The notes under the pieces: generated by a model | Databases searched by the model: none | The model's input: the letters and a program-made list of their open reading frames with translations, nothing else | Told to the model about the DNA's origin: nothing | Assembly (NCBI GenBank): GCA_037127315.1 | Contig: JBBBDQ010000399.1 | Location: forward strand, 1 to 64,000 | Reading direction: 5' to 3' | Origin: Ascarosepion bandense | Taxonomy: Eukaryota > Mollusca > Cephalopoda > Sepiida > Sepiidae | DNA: 64,000 bases | Part shown: piece after piece, positions 56,268 through 64,000 of the stretch | How positions within the stretch are numbered: position 1 is the first letter of the stretch | Layout: each line of letters begins with the position of its first letter | Position numbers and translations under genes: made by a program

Positions 56268-56440
56268 AAGACGAAAACAGAATTTATGATATTCAGCAAA
56301 AGTAACAGCCTAAAGGGCGAACTACGAATTTGAAAGATCAAAATCAAAATTTCCAATATCTGAGAAATAACAAATAAATGTTTTAATATTGGACAGTAAA
56401 TGTGAGACTGAAATGTAACGCCTTTAATAATCTAAAAAGT
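56268..56440 (+). pseudogene. RTE-like LINE scrap, plus strand
   Basis: acgaaaacagaatttatgat gives KTEFMIFSKS, followed by the short linker with tccaatatctgag (FQYL) and gtgagactgaaatg. It abuts the end of the minus-strand copy, so the two lie head to head. Confidence 0.5.
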
Positions 56441-56535
56441 AGAAAAAGAAGCAGGCATTCATATATTATATAAGTTGAATACTTAACTCCATGATATGAA
56501 TTTTAAAAAAATTTACTTGAAGTTATACACTCTTC

Positions 56536-56539
<4 letters not shown>

Positions 56540-56590
<51 letters not shown>
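56540..56590. repeat. (AT)n microsatellite
   Basis: AT tract. 56590-57195 is unnamed; it includes A runs at 56960-56990 and T runs near 57015-57060. Confidence 0.9.
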
Positions 56591-57204
56591 TTTCTTAAGG
56601 CGATATGAAATGTTTACTGAACTGAATTACTATTACAATTTGACTTATCTATTTTCCTTGTTCGTGATGGCCCGTGGGCTAATTTGGTAGCTGCGGTTTG
56701 CAGTTGTCGTCTGCGCTCAATCGATCACCTCAGGAGAGTTAGAAGTCAACAGTGCTTTTCTGCTTATCCGGAAATTGAACCGTGGTTTTTGTAGCCTTCT
56801 TCATGCTCTATCTCATCGAGCTACATGCATGAGTACGTTTACTCCGAAAGTCTGTCTTTGTTTTGCAATTCTTTATTTCTATCGTGACTCAGTCGTTATA
56901 CGTTTTACTATTGGAGTTGTAATTTGTTTGCGAGTGAAAAACACAAAGCGAGATAAAAAAAATAAAAAATGGTAAAAAAAAAAAAAAATGCATTGCGTAA
57001 AACATGAAACCGGTAACTTCCTTTTTTTTTTTCCTTTTTAGCAAGTCTACTTTTTTTTTCATTTAAACTTACCAAAACTGGGACATACAAAATGAGTTTT
57101 AGGTGACTAGCGAAAAGTATAGAAAGCTATTTGTAAATTTGAAATATGAGTTTAAAAGTGTCTAATTAAATAACACTTTCTAACTCGTGCACTATCAGAT
57201 TTAA

Positions 57205-57294
57205 AATGATCCACACACACAAGCCTTCACACACACACACACACGCACATACAAACACATATACACGCATACATACAGACATATACGCACACAA

Positions 57295-57342
<48 letters not shown>

Positions 57343-57350
57343 AGAGAGAG
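57205..57350. repeat. (CA)n-rich microsatellite block
   Basis: Imperfect CA/ACAT repeats, then a purer CA run (about 57295-57340) and a short GA run. Confidence 0.9.
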
Positions 57351-57382
57351 AAACACACAGATGTATATATATGAGTATGTGT

Positions 57383-57767
57383 ACCCTACCGGCCATAATT
57401 ATTAGGCCACCCCAGTTTTTAAAAAATGATGTATTTCATACTATTTTTAGTATTTATTACCAAGTGGATACTTCTAAATAAAAATAGAATGGTTCTTTTG
57501 TTAATACTGCAAAATAATTTGTGTATCAAATGAACTGTTCTGGTGTCCAGTTTTTGTGCTCTCTTCCCAATGCTAGTCTCTTCTTCTTATTGGCTGGCCG
57601 AAGCAAAGGCTTCCTGGCTGCCTTGGAAATTTTGCAAATTAATAATAAAAAAAGGAACCATTATATTTTTATTTAGAAATATCCACTTGGCAATAAATAC
57701 TAAAAATAATATTAAATACATCATTTTTTAAAAAAATGGATTGACCTAATAATTATTGCCGATAGTG
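57383..57767. mobile_element. Short inverted-repeat DNA element (mariner-type MITE), copy 2
   Basis: The left end cctaccggccataattatta then ggccacc, and the right end complement actatcggcaataattatta then ggtcaatcc, are inverted. Inversion extends inward through aaaaaatgatgtatttcata and taccaagtggata on both sides, so most of the element is a long fold-back with a spacer around 57540-57640. It is related to 54008-54436. Confidence 0.7.
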
Positions 57768-57769
57768 TA

Positions 57770-58460
57770 CATGAATATGTGTGTGTATGAATACTTATAC
57801 TTTTTAATGAATATTAATTGCACATTTCTCATTTTGAGTTATTATAATATTTTCCCAATTTTATTTTTATTTTACTTCTATTAGTAAATTTTAAACCCTC
57901 TACAATAGTCTAACCATATTGTTATTATTACTTTAAACCAATTTTTTACCAAAATTTTTTTTGTTAAATTTTTAACAAAGATATATAATATATTGTCTCT
58001 ATTCTATACTACTGTTTCCTTTACTTTTTTTAAAAGTATTTTTAACTTTTCTATTTCTTTCTACCTCTAAAGCTCTGTCATCTCGGCCACTGAATATTTT
58101 TCATGCCTTAATTCTTCGTTAATTTTCCCCTGTCTACTCTGTTTGTCCTTTCTTTTTTGTTTGCCCTCACCACTTCTTTTATTTCTCCCCACCACTTTTT
58201 ACTCTTGTGACACGATTACATTTTGACTCTTTATTCTTCAATATAGACGTAATCAAACAGTCTTCTTCTGATATCGAGCCATGAATCCCTGTCTCTGCCC
58301 TTTTTATGTCTGGACGACAAATTTTAATTAGTTTTTTTTTCTTTATTAATTCCCCCACGTTTTTAACTTCCTGTGTATGGATGTGTTTGTCAGCTTCTTC
58401 CAGTATGTGAATTTTTGTAATATATTTGAATTAATAGATTTTTGTTTTGGATCTTTGCTG
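57770..58460. other. AT/T-rich DNA without recognised features
   Basis: Pyrimidine-rich stretches near 58010-58220; no supported gene or repeat. Confidence 0.5.
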
Positions 58461-58640
58461 ATGAAGCGAGATTTTTCTAGCTGAAATAGCTACTCAAGGA
58501 AATTTATTGACACATATATATATATATGTTCCATTTGTAAACGAGTTATTATACAACCTAGATTTCTGTCATTAGTGGCATCTTAAGGCGATTTGAAAAA
58601 ACCTAGGTTGCGTAATAACGCGTTTGCAAATGGAAAATAG
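58460..58640. mobile_element. Hammerhead-like segment and short inverted element
   Basis: 58465-58505 (plus) has CTGATGA, a good stem II (AGC.AGA/TCTAGCT around T-rich loop), GAAA and a TCTTTG/CAAGGA stem I, but stem III is irregular. 58529-58635 is a perfect-ended inverted element (ttccatttgtaaacgagtta / taacgcgtttgcaaatggaa). Its minus strand has the degenerate core CTTAAGA, a TGCCA/TGACA-type stem and GAAA, parallel to 5927-6112. Confidence 0.5.
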
Positions 58641-58742
58641 TTCAAAAGTTCTACAATATAATTGTATTGAACACTATTTAATACTAATGCACACTGGTTT
58701 AATCTTATTATGACCAGAAAAGTAAGTAATTAAAAGATCAAC

Positions 58743-58845
<103 letters not shown>

Positions 58846-58849
58846 GGGG

Positions 58850-59081
58850 GTGTAAGATTGACAAGAAGATTAACATAGTGACTTACAGACTACAGTTCAA
58901 TCGCATCTTATTTAAACATATCCATGACATTCTTGTTGACAATACTCACATGATAGCATCATCCATCTACAAAAACAGATTAAAAATAATGGAAGCACTA
59001 TCAATAAAAAAGAAAAATCCTACACTTAATATAATAAATTATGAATACGGAAACAATGTGCTCTCTGTGTTCAGAATATAA
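58850..59081 (+). pseudogene. Penelope-like element, C-terminal fragment
   Basis: An open frame ends with RLKIMEALSIKKKNPTLNII and then NNVLSVF and a stop at 59081. The pattern (R..EAL.I....P.LN......L..F) is that of the C-terminal end of GIY-YIG domains in Penelope-like elements. The GYIGE core is not present upstream; the frame starts out of the GT repeat. It is a different subfamily from the 17.5-kb copy. Confidence 0.5.
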
Positions 59082-59194
59082 CGTACGCATACTTTTACAT
59101 ACATAAACTCGAAACATATTCAGTTAAACGTAAAAGAAAAGTTCACACTTGATAATGTCTAAAAGTATAGCCAAAAGCACTTGGACAAAACAAA

Positions 59195-59335
59195 ACATTT
59201 GAACAATTCCTGTATAATTTGAGTTCTTAAAAAATTATAAGAACACACAAAAATGATTTAAAAACACTTAATGAGAATACCTTGTTTGCTGTTTTCAATG
59301 AAACCTGCATAAATGAGAAACTGCTTCCCAAATAC

Positions 59336-59393
<58 letters not shown>

Positions 59394-59510
59394 AAAAAAG
59401 GGAACATATTTTATTAAAAAAACTGGATACAAAATATCACTGCGGTTAACATTTAAGGGGCCTTTCGACCAACGCGACTTCAGAAAAAAAATCATCGGTA
59501 AAATAAGACT
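59195..59510 (+). pseudogene. Penelope-like N-terminal scrap with (AT)n and terminal block
   Basis: 59280-59340 encodes VFNETCINEKLLPKYT, then an AT tract (59341-59385) read as Ile-Tyr repeats, then a segment (59386-59500) whose minus strand has ttctgaagtcgcgttggtcg and aaaggcccctt, a CTGAAG...GAAA block. A related block (ctgaagaagtgccggtcaaa) is at 60290-60310. 59510-59740 is unnamed. Confidence 0.4.
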
Positions 59511-59741
59511 AAGATACTAATAAGGAAAACAATGGCCGGTCACATCCGGGTGTTTCCAGAATCTTACCTCCGCTATCAGCGAGTATTTATTAAATTCTGA
59601 TACATTTAGGACTAACTATACTGAGTTTTTCTCTTTGTTGCACAGTGCACGGAATAGACTTCACTTATATATATTGGAGTCTATTATTAGTATGTAAAAA
59701 TCTGCCACGTGCTCACAGAAAGAACTTAAGTATAGATTTTT

Positions 59742-60160
59742 TTTTCAATCATATCACCCCGGCAAGGCGGTAACGCCACTGATGTGCAGGGGGCTACATA
59801 ACAGTAAAAGCACTAAATAGAAGAGAGTGAAGAGAATGACAAACCATTTAGAAAGGAGCAAGAGAAGAGAGGGGACACAGGTGTGATAACAGTTACAGAG
59901 GTGGAGAGAAGGGAAAGGATATACAGGGTGGTGAGGAAAGAACTAGGGTCAAGTGGTTAAGAGATGAGTATTGACCTTGCATTTGAATTTCTGGAGATTG
60001 TAGACGCCAGGAAAGCAAGAATAAGGAAGAGAGTTCCACAGACGGGAAGTGAGTGGAAAGAAGCTGCAGGAGTAGAATTGTCGTCTGTATTTGGTTAATC
60101 TCACTGTGAATGGGTGAGATCCAGTTGCCAGTCTGATTACACGACTTGTTTGGGGAAACC
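59742..60160 (-). pseudogene. CR1-like LINE, C-terminus and 3' end
   Basis: The 3' end (aatcatatcaccccggcaag, gccactgatgtgcagggggc), the untranslated region, then minus-strand FKCKVNTHL-like, LPYSCFPGVYNLQ and NSLxCFPG, with RVIRLATGSHPFTVR near 60140. Strongly diverged from the 62-kb copy. Confidence 0.65.
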
Positions 60161-60454
60161 TTTACCGAACTGGGGAAAAATATATATTTTTACTTTCCGC
60201 CATTCTTCAATTGGTTTTCGTTTAACTTCAGCAACTGATGAATTTTGTTTTCTTATTAGTTGATTAGTCTTATTTTAACGACGATTTTTTTCTGAAGAAG
60301 TGCCGGTCAAAAAGTGCCTTAAAATCTTAAACGTTGCGTTAGTTTTGTATTCAGTTTTATTAAGGAAATATGATAACTTTTTAAAAATTTATTTTAGCTT
60401 GGCTTAGCACATGGAATGAGAATGATATTCTCCAGTGATCGGAATAAAGAAATC

Positions 60455-61345
60455 GGAATAAATTAATCGCGCCTTGAAAAGGAATAAATTAATCGCGCCT
60501 TAAAAAGGAATAAATTAATCGCGCCTTAAAAAAGAATAAATTAATCGCACCTTAAAAAGGAATAAATTAATCGCGCCTTAAAAAGGAATAAATTAATCGC
60601 GCCTTAAAAAGAATTAAATTAATCGCGCCTTAAAAAGGAATAAATTAATCGCGCCTTAAAAAGGAATAAATTAATCGCGCCTTAAAAAAGAATAAATTAA
60701 TCGCACCTTAAAAAGGAATAAATTAATCGCGCCTTAAAAAATAATAAATTAATCGCGCCTTAAAAAGGATTAAATTAATCGCGCCTTAAAAAGGAATATA
60801 TTAATCGCGCCTTAAAAAGAATAAATTAATCGCGCCTTAAAAAAGAATAAATTAATCGCGCCTTAAAAGGAATAAATTAATCGCGCCTTAAAAAATAATA
60901 AATTAATCGCGCCTTAAAAAAGAATAAATTAATCGCGCCTTAAAAAGGAATAAATTAATCGCGCCTTAAAAAATAATAAATTAATCGAGCCTTAAAAAGG
61001 AATAAATTAATCGCGCCTTAAAAAAGACTAAATTAATCGCGCCTTAAAAAGGAATAAATTAATCGCGCCTTAAAAAAGAATAAATTAATCGCGCCTTAAA
61101 AAAGAATAAATTAATCGCGCCTTAAAAAGGAATAAATTAATCGCGCCTTAAAAAAGAATAAATTAATCGCGCCTTAAAAAGGAATAAATTAATCGCACCT
61201 TAAAAAAGAATAAATTAATCGCGCCTTAAAAAGGAATAAATTAATCGCGCCTTAAAAAGGAATAAATTAATCACGCCTTAAAAAATAATAAATTAATCGC
61301 GCCTTAAAAAGGAAGAAATTAATTGCGCCTTAAAAAGGCCTGAAC
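60455..61345. repeat. 26-bp minisatellite, about 34 copies
   Basis: Units of 25-26 bp consist of GGAATAAATTAATCGCGCC followed by TTAAAAA, with variants such as AAGAATAAA, AATAATAAA and CACGCC. Each unit has a ATTAAT palindrome and a CGCG with two CpGs, in an otherwise AT-rich setting. The array begins after aatcggaataaagaaatcgg, which looks like a founder half-unit, and decays at the right end (gaagaaattaattgcgcc). No open frame is kept, because the period is not a multiple of three. Confidence 0.95.
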
Positions 61346-61384
61346 GTACAACGGTTGAAAGGTCGTAAACATGGAAATAAAGAT

Positions 61385-61655
61385 GAAAACCACAATCCAA
61401 ACAGTGTAAATATTATAAATACTACCTCATCTCAGATGTATATTCAGTCAGTCGGTTAAGTACCAACGTTATAGACGCCTGGGCGATCATATTTCGAAAG
61501 AGACATGACTGACTGGGCAGATTATCCCTCAGTAGGTTGCCATAACTTTCTGCGGTTACCTGGTTGCCAGTCAAGGCTATAGAACCCAATTTTTGTTATT
61601 TAACTCATAACTGGAGGGAAGATACGGATTAATACCTTTCCCAAGGGTATATTGA
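61385..61655 (-). mobile_element. SINE (family 1), 5'-truncated, with shared flank
   Basis: Tail cagtcagtcggttaagtacc, catatttcgaaagagacatg, actttctgcggttacctggt, cataactggagggaagatac and cccaagggtat, where it stops; the tRNA-like head is missing. The flank at 61400-61445 (gtaaatattataaatactac, ctcatctcagatgtatattc) corresponds to the flank of the 8777 copy. Confidence 0.75.
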
Positions 61656-61934
61656 TGAAATTAAGAAAATTGTGAGGTTGAAATAACTAGTTGCTCAGGA
61701 AAAGCAGGGGATGATTTTCAGAAGCTGTGTACTGGAAGTATTAAAAAAAAAGTGAAGATTAACGTTACACCCAATGGTGTGTAGGGCAGCATTTTGCTGT
61801 TTCAGTAAAAAATAACTGTTTTTTATGGGGCAGGGTTGTCAGTTCTGCGCCTAACCCCAAAACCTGGAGGAACGTGATTTTCTAAGCGTAGCTTAGACGT
61901 AGTACACAGCCGAAAGTAAGTGGCACCCAGTGAT

Positions 61935-62015
61935 GATTGAACTCACTACTTAATTGCAATGATTCAATCGAGACAAGCTTGCTGACCATTACATCCCCGC
62001 TAGGTGCCTATTGGA
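61935..62015 (-). repeat. tRNA-like SINE remnant
   Basis: An antisense tRNA-like stretch: cagtgatgattgaactcact (B-box side) and gctgaccattacatccccgc (A-box side), about 55 bp apart. It resembles 8640-8725 in layout. 61655-61935 is otherwise unnamed. Confidence 0.35.
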
Positions 62016-62034
62016 AGTATTAAGAATAAAACTT

Positions 62035-63482
62035 TTTTTTTTAATCTTTTCAACCGGAGCAAGGCATTCCACTGCCACTGTAGCGCATGGGGTTACATAG
62101 GGTTGAGAGAATGATGGGAAAGGATGGTTAGATATAGGAAATGTTAGAAGGAGGGAGATAGAAAGGGTACCGAGAATGAGGGTTGGTTAGATGGTGAGAG
62201 TGTTTGAGAGAATAGATGCAACTTAGAGTGTTAGGAGGTGTCTATGGACCTTATATTTAAACTCCTGGAGATTGTAGCCGTCGGGGAAGCAATCGTGTGG
62301 AAGGGAATTCCACAGCCGTGAAGTGCGAGAAAAGAAACTGTTGGAGTAGAAGTTGTGGCTGCATTTTATCGGTTTCACTGTAAAAGGGAGGGATCTAGCT
62401 GTCAATCTAGTTTCTCGTGCAAATTCGTATCTAGGGGGTACCAGTGATCTAAGTTCATCGGAGCAGAGGCCGTGAAAGTATTTATAGAAGAGACACAGGG
62501 AAGCCACGTCGCACAGGTGAGAAAGAGACTGCAGGCGGTCTGCCAAGTCGGTATCGATCACATTACAGACCCTCCGCTGTACCTTGTCGAGAAGCCCGAG
62601 GAGAATAGCAGGGGCACCCGACCAGATATGGCAGCAGTATTCAATGCACGGGCGGATGGTAGATTTATATATGTGCAGGATAGATTCAGACGGAAAAGAT
62701 TTCCGGGCCCTGCACAGAGAACCGGCTTTCATAGCAGCGGATTTAGCAATAGATTCGATATAGTCATTCCATTTGAGGTCCGCTGAAAGTGTGAGACCAA
62801 GGAGGAGTAGTGTTTTACTCTCTGGGAGGCAAGCCTGGTCCATACTAATGGGAGGTAGGTGCGATTGTTTATGATGATTAATTGATAGTAGCTTCGTTTT
62901 AGAAGCATTAAAGCTTACGAGCCATTTCTTACCCCAGTCCACTACGGATTGCTGGTCCTTTTCAAGCTCGGCTGCAAGGTTATCTTTATCGCCTACACCA
63001 GATTTTTGGTCGAAGCGAGAGTAAACTGTGGTGTTATCGGCGTACATACCTACTTGGGATCTTATAGAATCAGTGAGATCATTAATGTATATCAGAAAGA
63101 GCGTAGGACCTAGGATAGAGCCTTGAGGGACACCTGCGTTCGTATGGTAGTTCTGGCAGGCATGTCCGTTTAATACCACCGTCATTGAGAGGAATTTAAT
63201 ACCACCGTCATTAGAGAGGAATGACAGGATTAGTTCAAACAAATGTCCAGTTATACCATAGCTCCGCAGTTTGCATAGAAGGCCAGCATAACAAACTCTG
63301 TCAAACGCTTTAGAGATATCCAAGGCAACGGTTCGGACTTCGCCATTCCTGTCGAGTGCCTGGTATCCGTACTCGGTGATGGTCGTTAGCATATCAACTG
63401 TAGACCTGGTGAAGCGGAAATCATACTGCTTGTCCGAAAGGAGCCTCTGTGCTGTGAGATGCTGAACCACCTCGGCGTTGCC
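62035..63482 (-). pseudogene. CR1/Jockey-like LINE, RT with open frame, 5'-truncated
   Basis: From the 3' end (ttttcaaccggagcaaggca) into a minus-strand frame open from 62223 to the truncation near 63482. The reading frame extends to 63602 in non-LINE sequence. It has AEVVQHLTAQRLLSDKQYDF, RFTRSTVDMLTTITEYGYQA, VALDISKAFDRV, NAGVPQGSILGPTLFLIYIN, GMYADNTTVYSRFDQ and the complete C-terminal domain to HRHLLTL. The catalytic YADD reads YADN. A 27-bp tandem duplication (tttaataccaccgtcatt, about 63170-63225) inserts nine residues after LSN. The frame is intact, but the protein lacks the endonuclease and early RT motif 1. Confidence 0.88.
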
Positions 63483-63720
63483 CGCAAACAAGTCAGAAAA
63501 GCCACTAAGACGCTGCGATTTACTGGGTATATAATATAAGGGGAAAAAGACAGCGAGAACAATGAAAGAGCACAAATTAAGGAGAGAGACATTGCCTATC
63601 AATTTTGGAAGATCAAGGTTGTCTAGAAAGCTATAAACCGGAAGAGAGTTTTACAAGCAAGAAGTTCGATAGAGCAGTAAAATGATAAGATCATGTTGCC
63701 GACCTAGATCCATTCTTTTA
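63483..63720. other. Unrecognised sequence beyond LINE truncation
   Basis: No match to the LINE and no other named feature. Confidence 0.5.
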
Positions 63721-63724
63721 TGTT

Positions 63725-64000
63725 TCGTGAAGAAATAGCTGATCATGGCCCTCCACCTCTTCCTTGTAGCTCTTTATATATTTTGTCTTGTTAATTCTTC
63801 CAAAACGTCCCCTGCCATCCATTTGCTTAATTTCATCAAATATGTGACGCGCTTTTTTCCCTGTCGCTTTTTCCTTTTGTCTATGCTGAAATAGCTGATC
63901 ATGGCTCTCCACCTCTTCCTTGTGGCTATTTATATATTTTGTCTTGTTAATACTTCCAAAACCTCCCCTGCCATCCATTTGCTTAATTTCATCAAATATG
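63725..64000 (-). pseudogene. RTE-like LINE tail, tandemly duplicated (156 bp)
   Basis: A 156-bp unit (gaaatagctgatcatgg at 63732 and again at 63888) repeats with high identity and runs off the window. The minus frame reads ARHIFDEIKQMDGRGRFGRI and KSYKEEVEGHDQLF twice. This corresponds to the RTE C-terminus (..TYLKGLSKWMTEKG..) seen at 41930-42050. The period is 52 codons, so the frame is kept. Confidence 0.6.

Noticed and set aside
60455..61345. CRISPR or origin iterons in the 26-bp repeat
   Set aside because: No spacers, no associated genes, eukaryotic repeat context; it is a minisatellite.
62223..63602. Active retrotransposon protein of 459 residues
   Set aside because: It lacks the endonuclease and first RT motif, carries YADN and has a non-LINE N-terminus from the truncation point.

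Overview
The window looks like repeat-dominated intergenic DNA from an animal, most likely a mollusc and plausibly a cephalopod (octopus or squid). It is AT-rich and full of long (AT)n and (GT)n microsatellites. It carries at least eleven copies of one tRNA-derived SINE, two LINE families (an RTE/BovB-like one and a CR1/Jockey-like one), Penelope-like fragments, short Helitron-type elements and a mariner-type transposase relic. The taxon is inferred from this repeat mix; no host gene marker confirms it. I see no bacterial features and no convincing complete host protein gene. One short stretch at 4741-4878 could be a terminal exon.

Layout. 0-9 kb: purine-rich degenerate tandem DNA, an RTE 3' end split by a SINE with an 11-bp target-site duplication, a possible exon, and a run of inverted elements with hammerhead-like RNA motifs. 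9-19 kb: a long RTE copy on the minus strand, CR1-like relics, two Helitron-type elements, and a Penelope-like GIY-YIG endonuclease fragment. 20-24 kb: more inverted elements. 24.5-30.3 kb: a 5.8-kb tandem array of about 65 copies of a 90-bp unit. 30-36 kb: CR1-like and RTE fragments, a second SINE family and a truncated Helitron. 37-38.4 kb: a dead mariner-type transposase split by a SINE with a 9-bp duplication. 39-40.4 kb: purine-rich DNA. 40-48.3 kb: SINEs, an intact Helitron-type insertion, a 0.7-kb palindrome whose arms carry tRNA-like sequence, a hammerhead palindrome, and a 5S rRNA-like sequence next to a SINE. 48.8-52.9 kb: the most complete CR1-like LINE, frameshifted. 54-60 kb: small inverted elements, a long RTE copy and Penelope-like scraps. 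60.45-61.35 kb: a 26-bp minisatellite. 62-63.5 kb: a CR1-like reverse transcriptase with an open frame but a changed catalytic motif. 63.7 kb to the end: a duplicated RTE tail.

Two observations stand out. First, the 90-bp array is a piece of the CR1-like LINE reading frame, in antisense, amplified into a satellite with higher-order structure. Its 1889-codon open frame is a by-product of a period divisible by three. Second, several small inverted or Penelope-associated elements contain hammerhead ribozyme architecture. Two (5479-5540 plus, 47131-47186 minus) have every conserved core residue, three stems and a permitted cleavage site; a third (21348-21390 plus) has a complete core with a very short stem III. 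These elements repeatedly abut or are interrupted by (AT)n tracts.
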